Part shown: piece after piece, positions 7,248 through 15,691 of the stretch
Layout: every line of letters starts with the position of its first letter
Numbering within the stretch: the stretch's first letter is position 1
Assembly (NCBI GenBank): GCA_009918425.1
Contig: RGEC01000009.1
Coordinates: 1-22,873 of the forward strand
Length of the DNA: 22,873 bases
Reading direction: 5' to 3'
DNA from: Bacteroidota bacterium
Lineage (GTDB): Bacteria; Bacteroidota; Bacteroidia; NS11-12g; UBA955
The notes under the pieces: generated by a model
The model's database searches: none
What the model saw: the letters and a program-made list of their open reading frames with translations, nothing else
Told to the model about the DNA's origin: nothing
Translations under genes and position numbers: made by a program

Positions 7248-9056
7248 TCAAGACCCCAGTTTATCGCCACGTAATTTTCTGAACCTGGCACGGGCATCCG
7301 GCATGAAGAAACTTCCCGGAAAATCCAAAATAACTTTTTCGTAGGCTTTACGCGCTTGCTCAGAATCTTTCAGTTTGTATTCGTACAACAAACCCAGTCG
7401 GTACCAGCCGTTGTCGGCCAGAATATCATGGCCAAAGGCCACAACAAGGGTATTATATAATTCGGCGGCATCTTCAAACCGATATTGTTTTTCGCGAATG
7501 ATGGCTTTTTGCAACAAAATATCATCCGACAAAGAATGACCCGGGTAGAGTTTGGGTATGCTGTCCATTTCACGCTCGGCTTCCTCAAGTTTGTTTTGTG
7601 CCAACAATAGTTCGGCTTTGCTAAAACGCTCCAATGCGTCGTAATTGCTGTCTATACCAAGGTTTTCGGTTATGGTAAGCGCCAGCCGTATGGCATTGTT
7701 GGAGATTAATTGTGTAGTTGCGCCTTTTAATACATCAAGTTGCAACATGGCCCAGTCATAGTCACCGCGGTAATAGCTGAGCCGGGCTCTGCGGTATTTG
7801 GCTTCCTGCCCCAATGGATCTTCTGGAAAGTCTTTTTCTACCTGGGCAAACAACAACTCGCTGCTCCACACATCGCTGTCTGCAATGTAGGCATCGCCGA
7901 GTGCCAGTTTGGCTTCCGCTTGGTTTTTCATTGAAAGACCGGGGACACGGTAAAACTTTTCCAGCAAATCCACCGCCTTATCCGGTGTGTGTTTGAATTG
8001 CGTGTAAACGTCAGACAAGCGCGATGCGATGCGCCAGGTGCCATCATTGAAACCATTTTCTGTCAAAAATTGCAACATTTCCGTTTCCAGGGTCTGCAAG
8101 GTTTCGGGAGCCGGTTTAACTTCTGTTTTCAATTGCTGAAAACGCGTTTCCAACAGGCCGGAAACAGCCGCGTAGTAATATTCGCCATTTGTGCCCAGTG
8201 TTTTTACGTACTCAAAACAACGCGTAGCGACTGCCCATGCCTCATTACTCTCGCAAAGATCACCCAGTTCTATTACGCGAGCCCCTTTTTCCTTAAGGCG
8301 TTTATCTAGGGCTTTGGTTTGTAAAAAAGCGGCATCCCAGTCTTTGGTTTTGATAAACGTCCATTTCAGCAAGTCGTTGAGCTCAAAATTGTCGGGGGCT
8401 TTCTGCAATTGCCTCAGTAAAATTGTGCGCAATATGGCAAAATCCGCACTGTCAGTCACATTCATCTCAAAAAGCTGTTTGCTTTGATCATAAGCAAACC
8501 CTGATGTTAATACCATTTGCACATATTTTTCCAGCCCTTTGGTTTTATTGCCTGTTTCCATGTACATCTGAGCCAGGCGGGTTGAAAAATCTGCTGCAAA
8601 CCCAAATTGTTCTTCGCCCCGCTCATATACATAAATTGCCCAGTTGTATTTGCTTCTGCGGCGAAAAGCATCAGCCAGCTCATAATACTGCTGCACAGAC
8701 AATTCAGGCATGTCTGCCACTTTTTTATACAGTTTTTCGGCTTCCGGTACCTGACCTTGTTTTTCCAACAAGTATGCCTCATCTACCCTGTATTGCATAA
8801 CCTGCGGCAACTTCTTTTTGCGTTTTAATACCAGTTTCTCCGCCTTGTCTGTTTGTTTGCTCATGAGCAAAGCGGTCAGATACGCATCATACAAATTAAA
8901 ATCACCCGGGTTTTTATTGTGTAGGTCCTCATACAAATCCGCAGCTTTTTCATATTCGCGGTTTTCCATATACTGTCGCGCCAATGATTCATTGGCCGGT
9001 TGGGCAGCCAATGCCACAGCGCACAGAAACCCTGTAAGAAAAAAAATGGTCTTCAT
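7248..9056 (-). CDS. Tetratricopeptide-repeat periplasmic protein
   Basis: About 602 residues with a signal peptide (MKTIFFLTGFLCAVALAAQ), starting at ATG 9056; ATG 9074 is an alternative but would put six extra residues before the signal. TPR-like helical pairs run through the protein, for example YEKAADLYEDLHNKNPGDFNLYDAY near residue 35, PEAEKLYKKVADM near 110, and at the C-terminus DSEQARKAYEKVILDFPGSFFMPDARARF, which resembles the repeats of BamD/YbgF-type cell-envelope scaffolds. No catalytic domain is seen. It follows polA after about 50 bases and may share its transcript. Its TGA directly abuts the TAA of the convergent small gene. Confidence 0.85.
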   Translation of the reverse strand: MKTIFFLTGFLCAVALAAQPANESLARQYMENREYEKAADLYEDLHNKNPGDFNLYDAYLTALLMSKQTDKAEKLVLKRKKKLPQVMQYRVDEAYLLEKQGQVPEAEKLYKKVADMPELSVQQYYELADAFRRRSKYNWAIYVYERGEEQFGFAADFSTRLAQMYMETGNKTKGLEKYVQMVLTSGFAYDQSKQLFEMNVTDSADFAILRTILLRQLQKAPDNFELNDLLKWTFIKTKDWDAAFLQTKALDKRLKEKGARVIELGDLCESNEAWAVATRCFEYVKTLGTNGEYYYAAVSGLLETRFQQLKTEVKPAPETLQTLETEMLQFLTENGFNDGTWRIASRLSDVYTQFKHTPDKAVDLLEKFYRVPGLSMKNQAEAKLALGDAYIADSDVWSSELLFAQVEKDFPEDPLGQEAKYRRARLSYYRGDYDWAMLQLDVLKGATTQLISNNAIRLALTITENLGIDSNYDALERFSKAELLLAQNKLEEAEREMDSIPKLYPGHSLSDDILLQKAIIREKQYRFEDAAELYNTLVVAFGHDILADNGWYRLGLLYEYKLKDSEQARKAYEKVILDFPGSFFMPDARARFRKLRGDKLGS

Positions 9057-9106
9057 TACTCCGGAGGTCTTCATGAATAACGCTTATATCTGCTTTTTTG
9101 TTATAA

Positions 9107-11893
9107 TCAATGTGCCTGCAACCAGTTATCTCCGGTGCCATATTCCACTTCCACCGGCACATTCAGCGTCATAGCTGTTTGCATAATGTGTTTGATGTGG
9201 GGTGCAACAATTTCCACCTCGGTTTTAGGGACATCAAATAACAATTCGTCGTGAACCTGCAAAATCATGCGGGTTTGGGGATGATTTTCCCTGAGCCAGG
9301 CGTGAATTTTTATCATCGCCAATTTGATCATATCCGCAGCGCTCCCCTGAATGGGCGCGTTGATAGCGTTTCGTTCGGCAAACCCGCGCACCGTGGCATT
9401 TCGACTGTTGATGTCTCTGATGTATCGGCGGCGTCCCATAATTGTCTCCACATAGCCATGTTGCTGCGCGAAGGCGATGGTGTTGTCCATGTAGTTTTTG
9501 ATGCCCGGAAACTTCTCAAAATAATTGTCAATGATCTCTTTGGCCTCTTTTCTTGAAATACCAACCCGCTGACTTAATCCAAAAGCAGATATTCCGTAAA
9601 TGATACCAAAATTGACGGTTTTTGCCTTTCGGCGCATGTCTTTGTCAACTGCATCCAGCGGCACTCCCCATACCCTGGCAGCGGTAGCGGTATGAATGTC
9701 TATTCCCTGCCGGAAGGCATCCATCATACCCTCATCCCCGCTCACATGGGCAATCACGCGCAATTCTATCTGCGAATAATCTGCACTCAGCAACACATGG
9801 TTTTCATCCCTGGCCACAAACGCCCTGCGCACTTCTTTGCCCAGCTCTGTGCGGATAGGGATGTTCTGCAGGTTCGGATTTTGGCTGCTCAATCGACCTG
9901 TGGCCGCCACCGCTTGATTAAAAGAAGTGTGCACCCTGCCGGTTCGGTTATTTACGAGCATAGGCAATGCATCTACATAGGTTCCTTTCAGTTTTTGTAA
10001 TTGCCTGAAATCTAGAATACGCTGCACTATTTCATGTTCTCCGGCAAGAGAAAGTAAGGTTTCCTCATCGGTCTGGTATTGTCCGGTTTTGGTAGTCTTG
10101 GGCTTGTCTACCAGTTTCAGTTTTTCAAACAATATCTTTCCTACCTGCATTGGCGAAGAAATGTTAAACTCTTCACCCGCCAATTCAAAAATGCGGGTTT
10201 GTATCTCCAGGCTTTGGCGGTTAAGCTCTTTGCTGTATTCTTTCAAAAAATCTGTGTCTATCCGAATACCCTCTTTTTCTATTTCAGACAGAACAGAGAC
10301 CAGCGGCATTTCTAAATTTTCAAAAATACTATATACGTTTCTGTTGTGTAGTTCTATTTCAAGTTTTTGTTTAAGTTGCAGTGTAATATCAGCGTCTTCT
10401 ACGGCATACTCTTTGACTTTTTCTACATCTACCACCGCCATGCTCAGCTGAGCAGCCCCCTTTTTGCCAATGAGCGTTTCTATGCTGATGGGTTTGTAGT
10501 GTAAATAGCTTTCGGCCAATAAATCCATGTTGTGGCGCATATCGGGCTCTATAAGATAGTGAGCCAGCATGGTGTCGAAACACGGGCCCGAGACCTCTAT
10601 TCCGTAACGTTTGAGCACAGATACATCATACTTAAGGTTTTGCGCCACCTTGCGGTTTTTGCCTGCAAACAGTTCGCGAAAACGGGCAAATAAGTGTTTG
10701 GCGGCCTCAAATTCTCGCGGAAAAGGGATGTAATAGCCTTCGTTTTGCTTGCAGCTCAGCGCCAGACCGACAATGTCGGCATCGAATGCCACCAAACCGG
10801 TGGTTTCGGTGTCAAAGCAAAATTCTGTTGCGTTCTGCATTTGCTGAATCGCCTCCTGAATCAGTTCGTCTGTGCTACACAGCACATAGCGATGTTTTAC
10901 ATCATTCAGGGTTTTATACTCCCTAACAGGTTCGGGGGCTGGTGATTCCGGCAAGTCAAAGAGGCTGGTCTGCATGCGGTTGTTTCCCGCAGAAGGCACG
11001 GCGGCGACCGGGGTTCCGTTTTCGCCAAAAACCCGTTTCATCATGGTGCGAAACTCCAGTTCGTTGAAAACCGTCTTCAGTTTTTCTTCATCCGGTGATT
11101 TCAATATCAGCTCCTCGGGGTGCAGATCCACGGGAACAGCGGTATTAATGGTTGCCAATCTTTTGCTCATCATGGCCTGCTCGCGGTTGTTTTCGAACTT
11201 TTCCTTCATAGCGCCCTTTAGCTGATCGGTATTGGCCAGAATGTTTTCAATGCTGCCAAACTCCTGTATGAGTTTTTTGGCGGTTTTTTCACCCACGCCG
11301 GGCACGCCTGGAATATTGTCAACCGCATCGCCCCAAAGTCCGAGAATATCAATAACCTGATCAACCCTTTCCACTTCCCATTTTTTCAGCACTTCGGGAA
11401 CACCCAGTACTTCATCGGGGTTGCCCATGCGGCCCGGTTTGTAGATGAATACATGTTCGCGAACAAGCTGCCCAAAATCTTTGTCAGGTGTCATCATATA
11501 AACATCAAAATCCAGTTCGGCAGCCTGAAGCGCAAATGTGCCAATGATGTCATCCGCCTCATATCCGTCGTGTGTTATGACCGGGATGTTAAACCCTTCA
11601 ATGATGCGCCGGATATAGGGAAGGCTCCTGCGTAGATCTTCTGGCATTTCTTCGCGGTGTGCTTTGTATTTCTCGTACTCAATATGCCTGTCGGTAGGTT
11701 TGTCGGTATCGAAAACTACAGCAATATGGGTGGGTTTTTGTTTGTTCAGCACGTCCAGCAGCGTGTTGGTAAAACCAAACATAGCGCTGGCATTGAGGCC
11801 TGTGCTGGTAATACGCGGGTTTTGGTTAAAGGCAAAAAAGGCCCGGTAAACCAGGGCCATGCCATCTAAGAGAAAAAGTTTCTTTTCTGCCAT
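9107..11893 (-). CDS. polA: DNA polymerase I
   Basis: Full three-domain enzyme of 928 residues acting in repair and Okazaki-fragment processing. The 5'-3' exonuclease domain (1-290) has YEADDIIGT and TPDKDFGQLV and a helix-hairpin-helix near GVPGVGEKTA. The 3'-5' proofreading domain keeps its acidic motifs: DTET (Asp361, Glu363), NLKYD (Asp423) and YAVED (Tyr496, Asp500), so proofreading is probably intact. The polymerase domain has motif A SADYSQIELR (Asp705), motif B KTVNFGIIYG (Phe762, Tyr766) and motif C QVHDELLF (Asp882, Glu883). A weak -7-like sequence (TATCTTTA read on the minus strand, 11908-11915) lies 14 bases upstream. It is co-oriented with GH16 upstream and the TPR gene downstream. 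Confidence 0.98.
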   Translation of the reverse strand: MAEKKLFLLDGMALVYRAFFAFNQNPRITSTGLNASAMFGFTNTLLDVLNKQKPTHIAVVFDTDKPTDRHIEYEKYKAHREEMPEDLRRSLPYIRRIIEGFNIPVITHDGYEADDIIGTFALQAAELDFDVYMMTPDKDFGQLVREHVFIYKPGRMGNPDEVLGVPEVLKKWEVERVDQVIDILGLWGDAVDNIPGVPGVGEKTAKKLIQEFGSIENILANTDQLKGAMKEKFENNREQAMMSKRLATINTAVPVDLHPEELILKSPDEEKLKTVFNELEFRTMMKRVFGENGTPVAAVPSAGNNRMQTSLFDLPESPAPEPVREYKTLNDVKHRYVLCSTDELIQEAIQQMQNATEFCFDTETTGLVAFDADIVGLALSCKQNEGYYIPFPREFEAAKHLFARFRELFAGKNRKVAQNLKYDVSVLKRYGIEVSGPCFDTMLAHYLIEPDMRHNMDLLAESYLHYKPISIETLIGKKGAAQLSMAVVDVEKVKEYAVEDADITLQLKQKLEIELHNRNVYSIFENLEMPLVSVLSEIEKEGIRIDTDFLKEYSKELNRQSLEIQTRIFELAGEEFNISSPMQVGKILFEKLKLVDKPKTTKTGQYQTDEETLLSLAGEHEIVQRILDFRQLQKLKGTYVDALPMLVNNRTGRVHTSFNQAVAATGRLSSQNPNLQNIPIRTELGKEVRRAFVARDENHVLLSADYSQIELRVIAHVSGDEGMMDAFRQGIDIHTATAARVWGVPLDAVDKDMRRKAKTVNFGIIYGISAFGLSQRVGISRKEAKEIIDNYFEKFPGIKNYMDNTIAFAQQHGYVETIMGRRRYIRDINSRNATVRGFAERNAINAPIQGSAADMIKLAMIKIHAWLRENHPQTRMILQVHDELLFDVPKTEVEIVAPHIKHIMQTAMTLNVPVEVEYGTGDNWLQAH

Positions 11894-11944
11894 GCAAATT
11901 CAAAGGGTAAAGATAATAAAGAACCGACCTCAAAAATGCTCTTT

Positions 11945-12883
11945 TTACGGTTTCGGGTCAGCATACACCCGAATCCAGTCTACCTCCATAGAAACGGGCA
12001 GTCGGCTGTTATTCAAATACGGAAGATAGCGGTGATCTACAGCATTGTTTACCACCATATACATCGGCTCTTGATAAAACTGCCGCATCCATTTGTTCAT
12101 TCTGATTTGGCGCACGGGAACGCCATCGGTATAAAAAACCACCTTGTCAGTCGTCCACAAGCAGGCATATATATGAAAGGCTGAATCAGTGTCCGGGATT
12201 AGGTTTACCGCCTTCATCAGGTGTGTTTTGGTGTGGGTTTCTATTTTACCGAAATGCAGGGTCATGGTTTGCCGGTGGATGCTTTTACCGGTTTTTTTAC
12301 CATACATTTCAAAAATGTCAATCTCCGGCGGCCAGTTGTTTTTACCGGTGAGCCAGAATGCAGGCCATGTGGCGGGACCGGATGGGTTCTTGCTGCGAAT
12401 GGCAAAAAAACCGTACCGAAAGGTCTGTGTATTGGCTGTGTTTATCAATCCTGTGCCGTAAGGGATGTTTATGCTACTGTCTCCGGAAGCAAAATTTCGC
12501 GGAGCAAAGCGGTTTTGCAAAAACAACACACCGTTTTTAACAAATACTTCACTGTCGCCATAATACTGATGCGGCTGCTGACCGTGGTAGCGACCCCAGG
12601 GCTGCCCGATTTGCCAGATATTTGTGTTTAAGGAATCAAATTCATCGGTAAAAACCGGCACAAAATTGATCGCCTCTTCAGGTAATTTCAGCATTTCAGC
12701 ATTTTTGTCGGCCTGCCGATAATGCCCGCTACCGGGGGCGTTAGCCAAATCCCAGCCGCGCTTTAGCATCAATCCTGTTTTGCCTCTTGCAAAACCGTAG
12801 CGTGTGCTGTCCAGCGGGGTTTGTCCGGTTACATCCGAAAAACCGGCACATAAAAGAGAAAGTAAAAGACAGACAAAGCGCAT
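11945..12883 (-). CDS. Secreted glycoside hydrolase family 16 (beta-glucanase-like)
   Basis: Predicted to hydrolyse beta-glucans or related polysaccharides outside the cytoplasm. The 312-residue product starts with signal peptide MRFVCLLLSLLCAGFSDVTG. FVPVFTDEFDSLNTNIW (residues 74-90) is the family's usual opening, and the catalytic signature ExDxxE is present as PPEIDIFEMYG (nucleophile Glu187, Asp189, acid/base Glu192). The frame is open further upstream to 13141, but ATG 12883 is chosen: it begins the signal peptide and has a -7 box 7 bases before it, and anything longer would run into the divergent era gene. Laminarin, agar and other substrates cannot be told apart here. Confidence 0.92.
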   Translation of the reverse strand: MRFVCLLLSLLCAGFSDVTGQTPLDSTRYGFARGKTGLMLKRGWDLANAPGSGHYRQADKNAEMLKLPEEAINFVPVFTDEFDSLNTNIWQIGQPWGRYHGQQPHQYYGDSEVFVKNGVLFLQNRFAPRNFASGDSSINIPYGTGLINTANTQTFRYGFFAIRSKNPSGPATWPAFWLTGKNNWPPEIDIFEMYGKKTGKSIHRQTMTLHFGKIETHTKTHLMKAVNLIPDTDSAFHIYACLWTTDKVVFYTDGVPVRQIRMNKWMRQFYQEPMYMVVNNAVDHRYLPYLNNSRLPVSMEVDWIRVYADPKP

Positions 12884-12890
12884 GCTTTTA

Positions 12891-12898
12891 CAAAGATA
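12891..12898 (-). promoter_or_regulatory. -7 box TATCTTTG for the GH16 gene
   Basis: Read on the minus strand, this is a full match to TAnnTTTG, 7 bases before the ATG at 12883. It decides the start of the GH16 gene. It lies 25 bases from the oppositely directed era box, forming a compact divergent promoter. No convincing -33 TTG is seen. Confidence 0.6.
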
Positions 12899-12922
12899 GC
12901 CCCAAAGTGGGTTGTAATGGGT

Positions 12923-12930
12923 TAACTTTG
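12923..12930 (+). promoter_or_regulatory. -7 box TAACTTTG for era
   Basis: Full match to TAnnTTTG, 14 bases before the era ATG at 12945. It is paired back-to-back with the GH16 box in the 61-base intergenic region, so the two promoters must overlap upstream. No -33 TTG at standard spacing. Confidence 0.6.
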
Positions 12931-12944
12931 AACCGGGAAGTAAA

Positions 12945-13829
12945 ATGGCATTCAAAGCGGGTTTTGTTAGCATCATTGGAATGCCCAATGCGGGTAAAAG
13001 CACGCTGTACAATGCGCTGATGGGAGATAAACTAGCCATTGTAAACCCCAAGGCACAAACTACCCGCCACCGCATACTGGGCATCAAAACAGGCGAAAAC
13101 GCACAGGTTATATACTCTGACACACCGGGAATTCTGCGCAAGGCAAGCTATAAAATGCATGAAAAAATGATGGCTGCCGTTCACGAGTCAATGGACGATA
13201 GCGATGTGCTTATTCTTTTGCTTGATGTGCGGGCAACAGAAATTCCGGAAGAACTGCTGCGCCGTTTTGAAAAATCATCGGCCAAAAAGATTGTGGCTAT
13301 TAATAAAATTGATACGGTGAAGCAAAACCAGCTGGAGGCTGTTATGCTGAAAGTCGCGGGCACATACAAAGCCGATGCCTTTATGCTATTGTCTGCCCTC
13401 AACAATTTTCAGCTCGACAAACTGGAAAATGAGGTAATTTCCTATTTGCCTGAACATCCAGCTTATTTTCCCGAAGACCAGATCACCGATCGCTCAGAAA
13501 GGTTTTTTGTCAATGAAATTATTCGCAATCACGCGTTAAAACTATATCAGGATGAGGTTCCCTACAGCCTTGAGGTAACAACCCTTTTCTTCAAAGAAGA
13601 GGAAAAAATTATTCGGCTTTCCTGTGAATTGGTGGTAGAACGCGACAGCCAGAAACGTATTATTATTGGAAACAAAGGGGAAGCCATCAAACGGCTGGGA
13701 ACGAATGCCAGAAAGGACCTGGAAGCGTTTTTTGGTAAACATATTTTTGTGGAATTGTTTGTGAAAGTGCGTGAAGACTGGAGAAACAGTAAAAACATGC
13801 TAAAGCAGTTTGGTTACGACCCCGACTAA
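12945..13829 (+). CDS. era: GTPase Era
   Basis: Ribosome-assembly GTPase that binds the 3' end of 16S rRNA during 30S maturation. All G motifs are visible: G1 GMPNAGKST (residues 12-20), G2 TTRHRILGI (39-47), G3 DTPG (59-62), G4 NKID (120-123) and G5 SAL (150-152). The C-terminal KH RNA-binding domain carries IIIGNKGEAIKRLG (GNKG 242-245). The length of 294 residues is normal. The start is fixed by the conserved opening FKAGFVSIIG and by the -7 box 14 bases upstream. A separate promoter serves nusB 66 bases downstream. Confidence 0.98.
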   Translation: MAFKAGFVSIIGMPNAGKSTLYNALMGDKLAIVNPKAQTTRHRILGIKTGENAQVIYSDTPGILRKASYKMHEKMMAAVHESMDDSDVLILLLDVRATEIPEELLRRFEKSSAKKIVAINKIDTVKQNQLEAVMLKVAGTYKADAFMLLSALNNFQLDKLENEVISYLPEHPAYFPEDQITDRSERFFVNEIIRNHALKLYQDEVPYSLEVTTLFFKEEEKIIRLSCELVVERDSQKRIIIGNKGEAIKRLGTNARKDLEAFFGKHIFVELFVKVREDWRNSKNMLKQFGYDPD

Positions 13830-13875
13830 CACATCCCGACCACATTGGTTTTTAGGCTATCCGCCCCAATTGTTG

Positions 13876-13883
13876 TATCTTTG
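13876..13883 (+). promoter_or_regulatory. -7 box TATCTTTG before nusB
   Basis: Full match to TAnnTTTG, 12 bases before ATG 13896. Because this box lies inside the upstream in-frame extension to 13845, it argues that translation starts at 13896. A TTG at 13845-13847 is 28 bases upstream, too far for a normal -33 element. Confidence 0.6.
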
Positions 13884-13895
13884 CCACATCGTTCT

Positions 13896-14831
13896 ATGAT
13901 TTCACGGAGGTTGGTAAGGATAAAAGCGCTGCAAGCTTTGTATGCGGCGCAGCAGGGTGGCGATTCCGCCAAAACACAATGCAGACAAGGGTTGTTGTCC
14001 TCTCTCATGGCCACGTATGATGTGTACGTGTTTTTGCTGGAACTGCCCCATTATTTAAACGAGTATTTGCTGAGTGAGCAGGAAATTGAAGCAAAAAAAT
14101 TCTATCCCGATAAAGAAAAAATCCGCCGCCTGGGGCTGCTGAACAACAACACTGTAGTTAGCGGCATTTACGATAAAACACTCCAGTACAAACGCCGTTA
14201 CTTTACTCCAAACTGGTCGGAATTTGGAGAGTCTTTCCCTGATATTACAGATTGGTTGTTCTTACAAGAATTCACCATGGATTATTGCGTTTTTGACGCG
14301 CCTGACATTGCACAACAACAAACCTTCTTGCAAGAATTTTATCGCTATCTGCTTGGCGAATGCGAGCCTTTTTACCTGCTTATGCAGGAAATGTATGGCG
14401 CCTGGGATGATGATGAAAACACCATAGACCGCGAAATTGAAAAAACACTCTCTGTTAGTCCTGAAAATATTACTCCCGGCATTCCTTATTCCAAGGAAGA
14501 TGACGAGGTGAAAATGGCGCTGACGCTCTTTGACCTGGTTGCAGCAAACAGCGAAAAATATGAAGAATATGTGAGCACAGTGACCGAAAACTGGGATCCG
14601 GGACGAATCGCTGTTCTTGATTTGCTTTGTCTGAAACTTGCCCTGGCGGAGTTTACCTCATTTCCCCATGTTCCTCTTAAGGTAACCATTAATGAATACC
14701 TGGATATTGTTAGGGAATACAGCACGCCTAATAGTGGCCGTTTTTTGAATGGCGTGCTGGACAAATTGCGCGTTTCCCTTACCGAAAGCGGCGTTATTGT
14801 AAAGTCAGGCAGAGGGTTGCGGGATAAATAA
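13896..14831 (+). CDS. nusB: Transcription antitermination protein NusB (long Bacteroidota form)
   Basis: Component of the rRNA antitermination complex (with NusE/S10) and RNA-binding factor. It starts with MISRRLVRIKALQALYA, the typical NusB first helix. At 311 residues it is more than twice the E. coli protein (139); the extra part lies between this first helix and the NusB-like C-terminal block (AVLDLLCLKLALAEFTSFPHVPLKVTINEYLDIVREYSTPNSGRFLNGVLDKL, given here as separate segments around residues 230-290). This extended form is usual in Bacteroidota as far as I know. An in-frame ATG at 13845 would add 17 residues that do not look like NusB and would precede the promoter. It is followed by the DUF1573 lipoprotein after 18 bases. 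Confidence 0.92.
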   Translation: MISRRLVRIKALQALYAAQQGGDSAKTQCRQGLLSSLMATYDVYVFLLELPHYLNEYLLSEQEIEAKKFYPDKEKIRRLGLLNNNTVVSGIYDKTLQYKRRYFTPNWSEFGESFPDITDWLFLQEFTMDYCVFDAPDIAQQQTFLQEFYRYLLGECEPFYLLMQEMYGAWDDDENTIDREIEKTLSVSPENITPGIPYSKEDDEVKMALTLFDLVAANSEKYEEYVSTVTENWDPGRIAVLDLLCLKLALAEFTSFPHVPLKVTINEYLDIVREYSTPNSGRFLNGVLDKLRVSLTESGVIVKSGRGLRDK

Positions 14832-14845
14832 TCTTAGTATATTTG
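14817..14845 (+). promoter_or_regulatory. Promoter (TTG / TATATTTG) for the DUF1573 lipoprotein
   Basis: TTG at 14817-14819, an 18-base spacer, and TATATTTG at 14838-14845, which fits the TTG-N17-23-TAnnTTTG pattern. The ATG at 14850 is 4 bases after the box, so a leaderless or near-leaderless transcript is expected. The promoter overlaps the 3' end of nusB. Confidence 0.65.
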
Positions 14846-14849
14846 CATT

Positions 14850-15359
14850 ATGAGACATCCGTTTCTGATTTACTTTTCGCTTTTAGCCATGGGGCTTATG
14901 GTTGCCTGTGGCAATAACAATTCAAGTGTTTCACCCGATAAAATTGAGAATCAGGCCAGTGCAGAAAACCCTAAACCTGAAAACAACGGCCCAAAAGGAA
15001 CTCCCTTATTCACAGATACGGTGTACGATTTTAAAAAAATAACCTCCGGAATGCAGGTTCAGCACCGCTATAAATTTAAAAATGTCGGCAAAGGAGATTT
15101 GCTGATAAGAAATTGTCAGGCATCCTGTGGCTGTACCACACCGGGCTGGACCAGAAATGTCGTTAAACCGGGTGAGGAGGGTTATGTAGATGCTACTTTC
15201 AGTTCAACCGGAAAGGGCTCGAAAGAAGGGCTGGAAAATGTAAAATCCATCACTGTGGATTTTGAAAACTCAACTGTTGAAACCATTGTGCTGAAGTTCA
15301 AGGCCACGGTGTTTTCAACCCCGGAAGAACAAGAGGAAGAAGAACAAAACAATCATTAA
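14850..15359 (+). CDS. DUF1573 lipoprotein
   Basis: A 169-residue lipoprotein with lipobox MVAC (Cys20), an Asn/Pro/Lys-rich linker of about 30 residues, and then one DUF1573 domain: VYDFKKITSGMQVQHRYKF, NVGKGDLLIRNCQ, the signature SCGCTTPGW, VVKPGEEGYVDATF and SITVDFENS. DUF1573 has an immunoglobulin-like fold; its biochemical role is unknown. The C-terminus is strongly acidic (EEQEEEEQ). The stop TAA shares one base with the yajC ATG (TAATG), so yajC is probably coupled to it. The nusB/DUF1573/yajC/coaE order is familiar in this phylum. Confidence 0.92.
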   Translation: MRHPFLIYFSLLAMGLMVACGNNNSSVSPDKIENQASAENPKPENNGPKGTPLFTDTVYDFKKITSGMQVQHRYKFKNVGKGDLLIRNCQASCGCTTPGWTRNVVKPGEEGYVDATFSSTGKGSKEGLENVKSITVDFENSTVETIVLKFKATVFSTPEEQEEEEQNNH

Positions 15360-15685
15360 TGAATACATTATTTACCCTACTGCAAACACCTGCGACCGGA
15401 TCACCCGGTGGAATCGGCTCTTTTTTACCCATGTTGCTGATTATGGTGGTCTTTTTCTTTTTTATGATCTGGCCACAAATGCGCAAGCAAAAAAAGGCTA
15501 AAGCCTATTTGGCAGAACTTAAAAAAGGCGACCATGTGATAACCACGGGTGGTTTCCACGCCAAAATAGCTCAGGTTACGGACACTCACTTCATCCTTGA
15601 GGTTGAGGAAGGTAAAATTAAAGCTGAAAAAGCGGCCATAAGCATGGAAATGACCATGGCGGCATACCCTCAGGCCAAGGCTTAA
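15359..15685 (+). CDS. yajC: Preprotein translocase subunit YajC
   Basis: Accessory subunit of the SecDF-YajC complex in the inner membrane. The 108-residue product has a Gly/Pro-rich N-terminus, one transmembrane helix (about residues 22-39, FLPMLLIMVVFFFFMIW), then the diagnostic PQMRKQKKAKAYLAELKKGDHVITTGG and a small beta domain. It overlaps the upstream lipoprotein stop by one base and lies 6 bases before coaE. Confidence 0.95.
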   Translation: MNTLFTLLQTPATGSPGGIGSFLPMLLIMVVFFFFMIWPQMRKQKKAKAYLAELKKGDHVITTGGFHAKIAQVTDTHFILEVEEGKIKAEKAAISMEMTMAAYPQAKA

Positions 15686-15691
15686 AACATT

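Noticed and set aside
8423..8828. Plus-strand frames of 73-125 codons opposite the TPR gene
   Set aside because: They are antisense to a clear TPR protein, have no recognisable motif or promoter and overlap each other in different frames.
9251..11869. Several frames of 60-120 codons opposite or out of frame with polA
   Set aside because: polA motifs are intact across the whole stretch; the others are shadows without domains, signal peptides or promoter boxes.
11894..11944. A firm promoter for polA
   Set aside because: TATCTTTA (7 of 8) and TACCCTTTG (one extra base) both occur upstream, but neither is a full match with a properly spaced -33 element, and read-through from GH16 is possible.
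11945..13141. Longer reading frame of the GH16 gene (398 residues)
   Set aside because: The extra N-terminal 86 residues are the antisense of era. The signal peptide at MRFVCLLL and the -7 box 7 bases before ATG 12883 fix the true start.
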